A DNA stretch of 64,000 bases from Luteimonas sp. FCS-9. Lineage in GTDB: Bacteria; Pseudomonadota; Gammaproteobacteria; Xanthomonadales; Xanthomonadaceae. Shown in pieces: positions 54,378-63,206 of the stretch (position 1 is its first letter; each line of letters opens with the position of its first letter). The position numbers were made by a program, and so were the translations under genes. Where the stretch lies: positions 176,758-240,757 of the forward strand of contig NZ_LASZ01000004.1 of NCBI RefSeq assembly GCF_001014645.1, given 5' to 3'. The notes under the pieces are model-generated. The model made no database searches, was not told where the DNA came from, and saw only the letters and a list, made by a program, of their open reading frames with translations.

Positions 54378-55732
54378 GGCGATGCCTCCTCGGGGCGCGT
54401 GGACGGTCGGAGCAGCAGCAGCAACAGCCCGCCGACCGCGAGCACGGCCACGCCGACCAGCGCGCCGCGCCCGGTGTAGGCGAGGCTCGCATACAACAGG
54501 TAGGCGCTGGTCGCGCAGAACAGCAGCGGCAGCACGGGATACAGCGGCACCCGGAACGGGCGCGGACGGCCGGAATCGCGACGGCGCAGGACGAACAGCG
54601 CGATGCCCACCAGCAGGAAGAACAACCAGAACACCGGCGCGGTGTACTCCACCGCGACCTCGAAACCATCGCGCGCGAACGCACCCAGCGCGACGAGCGC
54701 CAGCGCCAGCACGCCCTGGACCACGATCGCCGCGCGCGGCGCGCCGCTGCGCGCGTCCCAGCGCCCGATGAAGCCCAGCGCCGGGAAGTCGCGACCCACC
54801 GCGTACACGCTGCGCGCGCCGGTGATCAGCGTCGCGTTGGCCGAGGTCAGCGCCGCCGCCACCACGATCGCGCTCATCAGCACCGCGCCGGTCGACCCGA
54901 ACACCCGCCCCATCACCTCGGCCGCGACGGCGTCGTGCTCGGCCATGCCGCCCAGGCCGAGCACGCGCAGGTAGGCGAGATTGACGAGCACGTACAGCGC
55001 GGCGACCGCGACCAGGCTCAGCACCAGCACGCGCGGCATCCAGCGCCGCGCGTCGCGGACCTCGGCGGTGATATAGACGGCCTCGTTCCAGCCGCCGTAG
55101 GTCAGCAGCACGAACACCAGGATCAGCCCGACCGCGCTGTCGCCGCCGCTGCCGGGCACCGGCGCGATGTCGCCGGGCGCGAACATCAGGCCCGCGACGA
55201 CGATGACCAGCACACCGGCGACCTCGGCGACCGTCAGCCACGTCTGCACCGTCGCGCTCTGGCGGGTGCCGAGCCAGTTGATCGCCGACAGCGCGACCAC
55301 CGCGATCGCCGCGTACAGCGGCGATGACCAGGGACCGACATCGAACAGCTGGGCCATGTAGTCGCCGACGATGAAGCACAGCAGCGCGATCGACCCGGTC
55401 TGGATCACCGACATCCGCGCCCAGGCGAACAGGAACGCCGGTCGCGGCCCGTAGGCGCGTCGCAGATACGCGTAGTCGCCGCCAGCCTGCGGGTAGGTCG
55501 TCGCCAGTTCGGCGTAGCACAGCGCGCCGACGATCGACAGCAGGCCGCCGGCGACCCAGGCGAGCAGCATCGCCAGTTCGCTGCCTGACGCGCCGGCGAC
55601 GAGCGAGGGGGTGCGGAAGATGCCGGCGCCGACGACGATGCCGACCGTGATCGCGAACGCATCGCGCGCGCGCAACGTGGCGCGCGGGGGCGCAGGGTCG
55701 GCCATCGCGGGCCGGCGTTCGCTTGCGTCCAT
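54374..55732 (-). CDS. APC-family amino-acid permease
   Basis: A 452-residue inner-membrane transporter with twelve predicted helices. Helix 1 has the APC motif AITVGIVVGAGIFRTPSLVAG with the unwound GAG-x-F site. CYAELATTYPQAGGDYAYLRRAYG and LTYGGWNEAVYITAEVRDARR are also conserved, as in LAT/PotE-type permeases. The start at 55732 was used; a second ATG at 55705 is possible. The amino acid is unknown. It is coupled to the downstream methyltransferase-like lipoprotein gene. Confidence 0.92.
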   Translation of the reverse strand: MDASERRPAMADPAPPRATLRARDAFAITVGIVVGAGIFRTPSLVAGASGSELAMLLAWVAGGLLSIVGALCYAELATTYPQAGGDYAYLRRAYGPRPAFLFAWARMSVIQTGSIALLCFIVGDYMAQLFDVGPWSSPLYAAIAVVALSAINWLGTRQSATVQTWLTVAEVAGVLVIVVAGLMFAPGDIAPVPGSGGDSAVGLILVFVLLTYGGWNEAVYITAEVRDARRWMPRVLVLSLVAVAALYVLVNLAYLRVLGLGGMAEHDAVAAEVMGRVFGSTGAVLMSAIVVAAALTSANATLITGARSVYAVGRDFPALGFIGRWDARSGAPRAAIVVQGVLALALVALGAFARDGFEVAVEYTAPVFWLFFLLVGIALFVLRRRDSGRPRPFRVPLYPVLPLLFCATSAYLLYASLAYTGRGALVGVAVLAVGGLLLLLLRPSTRPEEASP

Positions 55733-55862
55733 GAGGGTCCAGAGTGACGGAGGGCCGCCGTCGGCGGACCGGCGGCGCGGAACTGCTGGGCCGTCCGATT
55801 CAACCATCGCCACGATTGCGACGATGTGAACGCCGCGCGATACCGCAAGCGCGGCGTGGTCG

Positions 55863-55929
55863 TGTAGGCGCGCGCTCGCGCGCGATCGGGACTTGCCGGC
55901 ACAGCCCTCGCGCGCGAGCGCGCTCCTAC
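55863..55929. repeat. REP/BIME element between the permease and mrfB
   Basis: GTAGGCGCGCGCTCGCGCGCGA on the left and CGCGCGAGCGCGCTCCTAC on the right, head to head, the same family as at 3809-3875. The left copy shares the AGGAG to AGGCG change seen in the first unit of the 17-kb array. Confidence 0.85.
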
Positions 55930-55972
55930 AGTGGGCCCGTGCTCTTCGTGCAGCACTGCACGGCGCGCGCGC

Positions 55973-56863
55973 CTACACGCGCGGATCGGGGCGCTCGTCG
56001 CGCATCGCCTCGAGCACGCCGAACAGGCTGCGCAGGTCCTGGGCGTTGTGCAGGCCGACGCGGCGCAGCTTGTCGGCGCTGCCGCCGCGCAGGTAGGCCA
56101 GCCACGCGGCCGGCGCCTCGCTGCCGGGCAGGTCGTCCTCGCGCAGCACGCCGAGCAGTTCGCGCTCGACCGTCGCCAGCCGGCAGTTGGCCCAGACGCC
56201 GCGATAGCGTCGCCGTACCGGATGCAGCAGGTCGACGTGGCGCAGGTCGATCAGCGGATCGCGCAGCCGCGCCAGGCGGTAGCGCGTGGTCAGCAGCGGG
56301 CGGTCGTAGCTGCGGCCGTTGTAGCTGACCAGCACCGTTTCGGGCTTCAGCCACTTCGAAAACATCTTGAGCATCTCGCGCTCGGCGCCCAGCGTGGTGA
56401 TGCACAGCTGGCGGATGCGCAGCCGGCCATCGACGAAGTCCGCCGCGCCGATCATGAAGGCGCGCGTGCCGGTGCCGCCGGCCAGACCGGTGGTCTCGGT
56501 GTCGAATGCCAGCAGGTCGCCGCGCCGTGCGGTGTCGTGGCGGATGTCGCGCAACGCGAGTTCCGCGTCGTCGTGCGGCCAGGCGGCGACCTGCTCGAGA
56601 TAGCGCAGGCCCGGTGCGATCTCCTCGCCAGGCAGCGTGCGGTCGACCGGCGCGGCCGGACGCGGCGCCATCGCCGGCGCGCGCAGCTTCATCAGCTTGC
56701 GCAGCTGCTCGGCGACGACTTCCGGCGAGCGCTGCGCGTCGGCGCGCGGCCACTGCGCGCGCGGCGGCAGCGCGGGCGCCATCGGCCGGGCCGGCGCGAC
56801 GCTCGGCAGCGCCGTACCGGCCTGGCTGCGCAGCAGCCCCAGGCGGCGGGCGAGCGCGCTCAC
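55973..56863 (-). CDS. mrfB: MrfB-like DEDD exonuclease (ribonuclease-H-like)
   Basis: A 296-residue protein with an RNase_H_2/DEDD exonuclease domain from about residue 110: LLAFDTETTGLAGGTGTRAF (Asp and Glu of motif I), LVSYNGRSYDRPLL (motif II), LIDLRHVDLLHPVRR and a late LHNAQDLRSLFGVL (motif III). This is the pattern of Bacillus MrfB/YprB, the nuclease partner of MrfA in excision of mitomycin C adducts. It starts with GTG at 56863, ten bases after mrfA ends, with GAGGG before it. The pairing with mrfA is the strongest evidence. Confidence 0.85.
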   Translation of the reverse strand: MSALARRLGLLRSQAGTALPSVAPARPMAPALPPRAQWPRADAQRSPEVVAEQLRKLMKLRAPAMAPRPAAPVDRTLPGEEIAPGLRYLEQVAAWPHDDAELALRDIRHDTARRGDLLAFDTETTGLAGGTGTRAFMIGAADFVDGRLRIRQLCITTLGAEREMLKMFSKWLKPETVLVSYNGRSYDRPLLTTRYRLARLRDPLIDLRHVDLLHPVRRRYRGVWANCRLATVERELLGVLREDDLPGSEAPAAWLAYLRGGSADKLRRVGLHNAQDLRSLFGVLEAMRDERPDPRV

Positions 56864-56873
56864 GGGCGCACCC

Positions 56874-59255
56874 TCATGCGGCCGCCAGCAGGTCGATCAC
56901 GCGCGCGGCCAGCTGGCGCGGCGTGCGCTCGGCGTCCTCCTCGGACGCGAGGATCGGCCCGACGCAGGCCGGGCAGCCGGCGCGACAGCCGCAGCCACCG
57001 ATCAGGGCCGCGGCCTGCGCCAGCAGTTCGTCGCGGCGCTCGAACAGCGGCGAGGACAGGCCGACGCCGCCGGGATAGTTGTCGTAGAGATACAGCGTCG
57101 GCGCGAAACGGCCGATGCCGGCGATGTCGAGCGCCGCGCCCTCGCCGTCGCGCAGCTGCCCGCGGCCGCGCTGGTCGGCGGTCGCGAACCACGTGCCGTC
57201 GCCGCTGCCGACCGCCTTCTGCAGGTCGCGACCCTCGGCCATCACCGCGACCTGCGCGACCAGGTGCAGCGCATACGAGGCGCCGAGGAACCCGTCGAGC
57301 GCCTCGTGCCGCGCGTCGAACGCGGCATCGAGCGCGCGCTGCGGCAGCTGCCACCACACCGCGCTGGTGTGCAGTTCCTGGTCGGGCAGGTTGACCGGCC
57401 CGTAGCCGATGTTCTCGTGGGTGTGGAAGCGGATCTTCTTGTAGCCCGACACCCGGCGCACCACGTGCACCTCGCCCAGGTGCGCGCTGCCCTGCCCCGC
57501 ATCGGCCTGCTCGGCGTCGTCGAGCACCTTGAGCTTGGTGTAGTCGATCGCGTCGGTGTAGTAGTCCACATGGGTGCGCTGCACATAGGCCTTGCGGCCC
57601 TCCCAGTCCAGGCGTTCGACCTGGAACGGCTCGGACTGGATCATGTGGATCGCGCCCTCGTACAGGGTGAGCGCGGCGGCCGAGTAGTCGACCTCGGCGA
57701 TGATCGTCTGCCGGCCGTCGGTGCGGTCGACGACGACGAAGTTGCCGTCGGCGACCGAGCGCAGGTTCACCGCCTGCGCCGGATAGCTGTCGGCGATCCA
57801 TTCCCAGCGGTCGCCCTCGTGATGCAGCACGCCCGACTCGGCCAGCACCTCCAGCCACGGCAATGGCGCGACGGGGCCGAACATGTCGCCGTCGACGAAC
57901 GGCAGCTCGAACGCGGCGCAGCGGATGTGGTCGAGCAGGATCAGCGGCTGGTCGGGCTCGATGCGCGCGTGCTCGGGGTTGGCCTGCGCGAAGAACTCCG
58001 GATGGCGCACCACGTACTGGTCCATCGGCTCGGAACTGGCGACCAGCACGCCGACCGAGGGCTGCTGCCGGCGGCCGGCGCGACCGAAGCGCTGCCACGT
58101 CGCCGAGATGCTGCCCGGATAGCCGTTGAGCACGACCACGTCGAGGCTGCCGATGTCGACCCCCAGTTCCAGCGCCGAGGTGCTGACGATGCCGTCGATG
58201 TTGCCGGCGCGCATCTCCCGCTCGGCCGCGCGGCGCTCGGTCGGCAGGTAGCCGCCGCGGTAGGCGCGGATGCGGCGCGGCTTGCGCGGGTCGTGGTCGA
58301 AGACCTCCTTGAGGTACTTGGTCAGCACCTCGACCATCAGCCGGGTCTGGCAGAACACCAGCGTCTTGAGGCCGGAGCGGATCGCCAGCCGCGCGATCCG
58401 GTTGGACTGCGACCGCGCCGACGCGCGCAGGCCCAGGTCCGGATTCACGACCGGGGGGTTCCACAGCAGCACGTGCTTGTCGCCGCGGGGCGCGCCGCCG
58501 TCGTCGATCGCCTCGAGCTGCGCGTCGTCGACCTCGACCAGCGCGCGCCCGTGCTCGCGGGCGTTGCCGATCGTCGCCGAGCACAGGATGAACTGCGGGG
58601 TCACGCCGTAGAACGCGCACACCCGCTTGAGCCGGCGGATCACGTTGGCCACGTGCGAGCCGAACACGCCGCGATAGGTGTGGATCTCGTCGATCACCAC
58701 GTAGCGCAGGTTCTCGAAGAACTGCGCCCACTTGGTGTGATGCGGCAGGATCGCCTGGTGCAGCATGTCCGGGTTGCTGACGACGATGTCGCCATTGATG
58801 CGGATCGCCTGGCGCGCGTCCCCGGGCGTATCGCCGTCGAAGGTCGCCGCGCGCAGGCCGAGTTCGCCGGCGGCGTTGAGTTCCAGCAGGTCGGCGACCT
58901 GGTCCTGCGCCAGCGCCTTGGTCGGGAACAGGTACAGCGCCTTGCTGCGCGCGGCGATCGCCGCCGACAGCACCGGCAGCGTATAGCACAGCGACTTGCC
59001 CGACGCGGTGGGCGTGGCGACCACCACGTGGCGGCCGGCCTGGGTCGCGGCCCAGGCCTGCGCCTGGTGGCTGTAGAGCCGGTCGATACCGCGGCTGCGC
59101 AGCGCGCGCGCCAGCGCCTCGGGCACGTCGCCCGGCATCGGCGCGTAGCGGCCGGGCTGGCCGGGCAGCAGCAGGCTGCCGGTGATGCGCCCGGGGTACT
59201 TGGCCGACAGCTTGGTCGCGAGCGCGGTGCCGGCGGGCACGTTCCCGGCTGGCAT
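56874..59255 (-). CDS. mrfA: MrfA-like DEAD/DEAH helicase with DUF1998 domain
   Basis: A 793-residue superfamily 2 helicase: motif I ATPTASGKSLC, motif II VIDEIHTY, motif III CSATIGNA, motif VI QRFGRAGRRQQ. It is followed by the DUF1998 region with the four-Cys cluster GCGCRAGCPACVG near the end. This is the MrfA (YprA) architecture; MrfA acts with MrfB in a UvrABC-independent repair route for mitomycin-type damage in Bacillus. The start is uncertain. The frame is open to 59417, where it meets a REP element without a ribosome site; the Met at 59255 lies about 63 residues before the first conserved YSHQ segment and was used. A CTG with GGAG upstream near 59290 is another possibility. Confidence 0.88.
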   Translation of the reverse strand: MPAGNVPAGTALATKLSAKYPGRITGSLLLPGQPGRYAPMPGDVPEALARALRSRGIDRLYSHQAQAWAATQAGRHVVVATPTASGKSLCYTLPVLSAAIAARSKALYLFPTKALAQDQVADLLELNAAGELGLRAATFDGDTPGDARQAIRINGDIVVSNPDMLHQAILPHHTKWAQFFENLRYVVIDEIHTYRGVFGSHVANVIRRLKRVCAFYGVTPQFILCSATIGNAREHGRALVEVDDAQLEAIDDGGAPRGDKHVLLWNPPVVNPDLGLRASARSQSNRIARLAIRSGLKTLVFCQTRLMVEVLTKYLKEVFDHDPRKPRRIRAYRGGYLPTERRAAEREMRAGNIDGIVSTSALELGVDIGSLDVVVLNGYPGSISATWQRFGRAGRRQQPSVGVLVASSEPMDQYVVRHPEFFAQANPEHARIEPDQPLILLDHIRCAAFELPFVDGDMFGPVAPLPWLEVLAESGVLHHEGDRWEWIADSYPAQAVNLRSVADGNFVVVDRTDGRQTIIAEVDYSAAALTLYEGAIHMIQSEPFQVERLDWEGRKAYVQRTHVDYYTDAIDYTKLKVLDDAEQADAGQGSAHLGEVHVVRRVSGYKKIRFHTHENIGYGPVNLPDQELHTSAVWWQLPQRALDAAFDARHEALDGFLGASYALHLVAQVAVMAEGRDLQKAVGSGDGTWFATADQRGRGQLRDGEGAALDIAGIGRFAPTLYLYDNYPGGVGLSSPLFERRDELLAQAAALIGGCGCRAGCPACVGPILASEEDAERTPRQLAARVIDLLAAA

Positions 59256-59421
59256 CGGCAACGCATCGGGCTTGAGGATCGCGTTCAGCGGCTGGCTCCA
59301 GGCAGCGTGGCGGGCCGAGAGCCTGCCCGGCGCCCGTCTCACCGCACGAGACTGCGCCGCTGCCGAAGCTGGCGCAGGGCAGCGGCAGTCTCCATCCGCC
59401 TGCGGCCGGGCGACCATACGT

Positions 59422-59490
59422 GTAGGAGCGCGCTGGCGCGCGAAGGGGGATTTTCCTGGAACGCCCCATCGCGCGCGAGCGCGCTCCTAC
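59422..59490. repeat. REP/BIME element upstream of mrfA
   Basis: GTAGGAGCGCGCTGGCGCGCGA (one change from the common form) and the inverted CGCGCGAGCGCGCTCCTAC. The region from the chosen mrfA start to the next gene (59256-59664) holds this element and otherwise no recognisable gene. Confidence 0.85.
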
Positions 59491-59664
59491 AGGGGCGGAC
59501 CACCTGGACGCGCGGGGTCGGACAGCCGGGACGCGTGTGGACGATAGGCGGCGGGCGCGGGGGACGGACACGCGGCACGCGTGGATCGGGCGACACGTCC
59601 GCTTCACGGCACGGGAATCGGCCCGCCCCTAGCATCGGCCGTCCATACTCCCGAGGACACGCAG

Positions 59665-60204
59665 ATGCAGAATCTCGACGGCAAGACGATCGCCATTCTC
59701 GCCACCGACGGCTTCGAACAGTCGGAACTCGAAAAGCCCCTGCAGGCGCTGCGCGAAGCCGGTGCCCAGGTCGACGTGGTGTCGCCGGGCGATGCGACGT
59801 CGATCAAGGGCTGGGACCAGAAGGACTGGGGCCGCAGCGTCGACGTCGACGTGCCGCTGTCGAAGGCCGATGCCGGGCGCTACGACGCGCTGGTGCTGCC
59901 CGGCGGGCAGATGAACCCCGACACCCTGCGCAAGGACGCCGACGCGGTCGCGTTCGTGCGGACGTTCGGCCAGAGCGGCAAGCCGGTCGCGGCGATCTGC
60001 CACGGCCCGTGGCTGCTGGTCGAGAGCGGGCTGGCGAAGGGCCGCAAGGTCACCTCCTGGGCGTCGATCAAGACCGACCTCGTCAACGCGGGGGCCGACT
60101 GGCAGGACGCCGAAGTCGTCGTCGACGGCAACCTGATCACCAGCCGCAAGCCCGACGACATCCCGGCGTTCAACGACGCCATCGCCACGGCCGTGGCCGG
60201 CTGA
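59665..60204 (+). CDS. DJ-1/PfpI-family protein (YhbO/YraA type)
   Basis: A 179-residue cytoplasmic protein of the DJ-1/PfpI class: start GKTIAILATDGFEQSELEKP with the conserved Glu, LVLPGGQMNPD, and the nucleophilic-elbow Cys in AAICHGPWLL followed by His. Related E. coli YhbO and Bacillus YraA protect against stress and have been reported as glyoxalase/deglycase-like; activity is debated. GAGGA lies about nine bases before the ATG. It precedes a MAPEG gene by 16 bases, suggesting a small detoxification operon. Confidence 0.94.
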   Translation: MQNLDGKTIAILATDGFEQSELEKPLQALREAGAQVDVVSPGDATSIKGWDQKDWGRSVDVDVPLSKADAGRYDALVLPGGQMNPDTLRKDADAVAFVRTFGQSGKPVAAICHGPWLLVESGLAKGRKVTSWASIKTDLVNAGADWQDAEVVVDGNLITSRKPDDIPAFNDAIATAVAG

Positions 60205-60220
60205 TCCGGGGCCCGCTCCG

Positions 60221-60610
60221 ATGGCGACCGAACTGCAGATGCTGACCGGGTCGATCGTGCTCGGCCTGGTCCACGTGCTGGTCGCGGCCGGGTTCTCCAC
60301 CGCCCAGCGCGGCATGGCCTGGAACGCGGGCAACCGCGACGGCGCCGTGCCGCCGCTGACCGGGGCCGCGCAGCGGCTGTCGGCGGCGAGCCGCAACTTC
60401 CTGGAGACCTTTCCCTTCTTCGCCGCCGCGGCGCTGGCCGTGGTGCTGACCGATCGCGGCGATGCCGCGACCTCGCTGGGCGCGCAGCTCTACCTGTGGG
60501 CGCGGGTGGCGTACCTGCCGGTCTACGGCATCGGCATTCCCTACCTGCGCAGCGCCATCTGGGCGGTGGCGACAGTGGGCCTGGTCATGGTGGTGGCTGG
60601 CCTGTTCTGA
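60221..60610 (+). CDS. MAPEG-family membrane protein
   Basis: A 129-residue inner-membrane protein with four predicted helices, of the MAPEG group (membrane-associated proteins in eicosanoid and glutathione metabolism). Marks are RLSAASRNFLETFPFFAAAAL (the conserved R-x3-N-x2-E-x-x-P-x-F) and LWARVAYLPVYGIGIPYLR. Bacterial members are often glutathione transferase-like or of unknown role. It probably shares a transcript with the upstream PfpI-family gene. Confidence 0.93.
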   Translation: MATELQMLTGSIVLGLVHVLVAAGFSTAQRGMAWNAGNRDGAVPPLTGAAQRLSAASRNFLETFPFFAAAALAVVLTDRGDAATSLGAQLYLWARVAYLPVYGIGIPYLRSAIWAVATVGLVMVVAGLF

Positions 60611-60761
60611 CCGTGCGCGGCGCCTGCCCGCAGGCGCCGCGTCGATCGTCGGCGATGTCGTCGAACCGCCGTCACGATGTCATCGAAATCCAACATCGGG
60701 TTCACGGAAAACAGACGAAGTGCCCCTTAGCCTGCGCGCTCCCGATCACCGGCAGTCTCCG

Positions 60762-61013
60762 ATGGCCCGTCCCGAATCCGACCGTACGCTGGTGCTCTCG
60801 CTGGGCCGCAACGGGCGCGCGTCCTATCCCGAGCGGCCGTGGGAGGAGATCGAGCCGGTGCTGCGGCGGGTCTGGGAATTCGACGGCCGCCTGCGTGCCT
60901 GGCACGACGTGCGCGCCGAAGTGCAGGCCGCGTGGAATGCCAGCGGCGAGCCGCGCGCGCGCCGCGCCCGCCGGGGCATGGCGCAGACCGCGACGGTCGC
61001 TCGCACGCTCTGA
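60762..61013 (+). CDS. Small hypothetical protein
   Basis: An 83-residue reading frame, MARPESDRTLVLSLGRNGRA..., with a Trp-containing helical middle (YPERPWEEIEPVLRRVWEFDGRLRAWHDVRAE) and an Arg-rich tail. There is no signal, membrane segment or known motif. The amino-acid pattern looks real (charged amphipathic helix), but the ribosome site is weak. Unrecognised. Confidence 0.5.
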   Translation: MARPESDRTLVLSLGRNGRASYPERPWEEIEPVLRRVWEFDGRLRAWHDVRAEVQAAWNASGEPRARRARRGMAQTATVARTL

Positions 61014-61209
61014 CCCTGGCATCCGGCGGCTGGGCCGCACTTCGCGCACGCCAGGCATTCCGCATCCGGCGTCCCGCATGCCCGTCCGGCACCGCGCCGT
61101 ACCGTCGTCGTCCTTCGACGCGCAAGCGATGTCGGCCGGCCCGGCCTTGCCGCCCGCATGACGGGGCTGCCTGCATGGTGGTCGCCCGGCTACCGACTGG
61201 AGACGCACG

Positions 61210-61473
61210 ATGAGCAAGGCCAACCCCACCCGCCCGAACGCACCCGCAGACGAATCCTCGCTGCGCGACCGCGAGGACCTGCCGCCGACGGGCGGCCCGC
61301 CGCTGAAGGACCCGCGCTCGCAATCGGCGATCGACAACATCGGCCTGGACGATCAGGCCGACCTGCTCGATCCCGAACTCGACGACCAGATCGGCGACCG
61401 CGATGCGGACGGGCGCTCGTTCGCCGACGACGTGCGCAGCGACACCGGCGTCGAGAACGGCGAACCGAAATGA
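61210..61473 (+). CDS. Small acidic hypothetical protein
   Basis: An 87-residue hydrophilic, Asp-rich protein (MSKANPTRPNAPADESSLRD..., with DDQADLLDPELDDQIGDRDADG). It is probably disordered. GGAG lies nine bases before the ATG. I recognise no family. It is in a run of small genes with mixed orientation. Confidence 0.62.
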   Translation: MSKANPTRPNAPADESSLRDREDLPPTGGPPLKDPRSQSAIDNIGLDDQADLLDPELDDQIGDRDADGRSFADDVRSDTGVENGEPK

Positions 61474-61531
61474 CCCGATGCATGCGCCCGCCGGCCGTTC
61501 GGCCGCGGGCGCATGCGCAATGGGCGTTTCG

Positions 61532-61768
61532 TCAGCGCACGGGCCGCCGGTACAGCGCGGCGTTGATGCACGAGAAGACGCTGACGACGAACCAGCCGAA
61601 CGGCAGCAGCGACACCGTCAGCAGCCAGGTGATCGCGAACGCGATGCAGCCGGCGAGGAACCACAGCACGGCCGACAGCAGCCGGCCCTGCACCAGTTGG
61701 CCCAGTCCGGGCACGATGAAGCTGCAGATCGCGGCGATGACGTTGCCCGCCGAACCCTGTCCACTCAT
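61532..61768 (-). CDS. Small two-helix membrane protein
   Basis: A 78-residue protein with two or three hydrophobic segments (VIAAICSFIVPGLGQLVQGR, LLSAVLWFLAGCIAFAITWLL, FGWFVVSVFSCINAALY). The PGLGQLVQGR loop is a pattern seen in many short conserved bacterial membrane proteins (TM2-like). GGAGG lies nine bases before the ATG. Function unknown. Confidence 0.8.
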   Translation of the reverse strand: MSGQGSAGNVIAAICSFIVPGLGQLVQGRLLSAVLWFLAGCIAFAITWLLTVSLLPFGWFVVSVFSCINAALYRRPVR

Positions 61769-61862
61769 GGATCGAACCTCCTGAAGAATGCGATGACGCG
61801 GATGGTCCGCGATCGACGCGCGGCGCTACGTGAATGCGCCAGCCGATGCGCGGGCGCAGCGG

Positions 61863-62159
61863 TCAGCCGGCGACCGACATCGCCCAGCCGGCGAACACCG
61901 CGGTGGCCACCACTGGCACCGCGAACCACCAGACGCTGAGCCACGGCGACTTCGCGACGTAAAGCGCGATCAGCACACCGAGCACGACCAGCGTCAGCCC
62001 CGGCAGCCCCCAGATCGACAGGTCGAGCAGCGACATCTGGAACGGCGTGGGATCGGCGCGGTTGGCCAGCGCACCGCCGACGAACACCGTCAGCATGAAC
62101 TGGAAACCGACCAGGCCCACCAGCACCACGCATCCTACGATCAGCATCCACAACGGCAT
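61863..62159 (-). CDS. Small three-helix membrane protein
   Basis: A 98-residue protein, MPLWMLIVGCVVLVGLVGFQ..., with three hydrophobic segments. The start at 62159 has AAGGAG six bases upstream; the longer frame to 62225 is not supported. No known family recognised. It runs in the same direction as the preceding small membrane protein gene and may be co-transcribed. Confidence 0.75.
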   Translation of the reverse strand: MPLWMLIVGCVVLVGLVGFQFMLTVFVGGALANRADPTPFQMSLLDLSIWGLPGLTLVVLGVLIALYVAKSPWLSVWWFAVPVVATAVFAGWAMSVAG

Positions 62160-62249
62160 CCGGAACTCCTTGTGCGGCATCGCCGGCCGGGCGCCTGGCG
62201 ACTGTGGCCCGAGTCTAGCGCGCACGCCGCGGCGACCGCACCAACGAGA

Positions 62250-62277
62250 ACGGGCGCATCCCGGAGGATGCGCCCGT
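62250..62277 (-). terminator. Terminator hairpin after the glycine-zipper gene
   Basis: A perfect 12-bp stem ACGGGCGCATCC / GGATGCGCCCGT with loop CGGA, 23 bases after the stop; the minus strand then reads TCTCGTTGG. Confidence 0.7.
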
Positions 62278-62300
62278 CGGGCGTCGCGCGGATGCCGGAC

Positions 62301-63116
62301 TCAGCCGACGCGGAAACGGTCGTTGTCGTCGCGGCCGCTGTCGGTGTACTCACCGCTGGTGTAGCGGTCGTGCGAGACGTAGGCGTCCTGCACCGCGGCC
62401 TTCGCGCGATCCCACTCCAGGCGCGAATTGCCGCGGCGGGTCGTCCAGTCGCGCCCCAGTTCGCCGGCGAGCGTGTCGTCCCAGGCCCGGTCGGCGTGGC
62501 GCGAGCGGGCGTAGGCGCCGTAGCGGTAGGCCGGCTGATAGTCCTCGTAGGTGTCGTCCGCACTGCGGTACGGCGCGTTCTCGAAGGCCTCGGCATGGTA
62601 GGCGTCGCTGCGTCCGTAGAGGTCGTAGGTGCGATCGGTGCGCTCCCACGCGTCGCGGACGGCCGGCTGCGCATCCTCCCATTCCAGCTTGGACTCGGCC
62701 TTGGCCGATTCCCAGTCGCGGCGCAGCTGCGCTTCCGACTCGTCCCAGCCGCGGGTCCGGTCGGCCTCGCGCGCCTGCAGGCCGAAGCCATAGGCCGGCG
62801 CATAGTCGCGATCGTAGTCGTGCTCGGGCTTGACGTACGGCCGGTCGCGGTGCGCCTCGCGCCAGTACTCGACCTCGCCGGTCGGGTCGATCCGCTCGGC
62901 CACGCCCTTGCCGATCGCCGCACCGGCGACCACGCCCACGGCCGCGCCGATCAGCGTGCCCACCGGGCCGAAGATCGTGCCCGCCGCCGCGCCGGCCGCC
63001 ACGCCGCCCGCAGTGCCGCCCACGCCGACGCCGACCGGGTGTGCGCCCGGAGCCTTGGTGATCGGGTCGCGGTTGAGGTCGCGGCCGCCGTCGCGGATCT
63101 CGTCTTGCTTGGTCAT
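62301..63116 (-). CDS. Glycine-zipper protein with duplicated C-terminal repeat
   Basis: A 271-residue protein. Residues about 28-72 are a Gly/Ala-rich glycine zipper (GVGGTAGGVAAGAAAGTIFG, VGTLIGAAVGVVAGAAIGKG) likely to insert into or pack at membranes. The C-terminal part contains two copies of a unit of about 70 residues: one with AYGFGLQAREADRTRGWDES, LRRDWESAKAESKLEWEDA and VRDAWERTDRTYD, the other with AYRYGAYARSRHADRAWDDT, LGRDWTTRRGNSRLEWDRA and VQDAYVSHDRYT. Similar proteins are annotated as stress-related in proteobacteria. No enzyme motif. A terminator follows. Confidence 0.82.
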   Translation of the reverse strand: MTKQDEIRDGGRDLNRDPITKAPGAHPVGVGVGGTAGGVAAGAAAGTIFGPVGTLIGAAVGVVAGAAIGKGVAERIDPTGEVEYWREAHRDRPYVKPEHDYDRDYAPAYGFGLQAREADRTRGWDESEAQLRRDWESAKAESKLEWEDAQPAVRDAWERTDRTYDLYGRSDAYHAEAFENAPYRSADDTYEDYQPAYRYGAYARSRHADRAWDDTLAGELGRDWTTRRGNSRLEWDRAKAAVQDAYVSHDRYTSGEYTDSGRDDNDRFRVG

Positions 63117-63206
63117 CTGCCTGCTCCGTTGGTGGAAGGTGCCGCCACCGTGCGGGGACCGGCATGAAGCCGCCGTGGGGGAATCGGGAATGCGCGGTCG
63201 CGGCGT

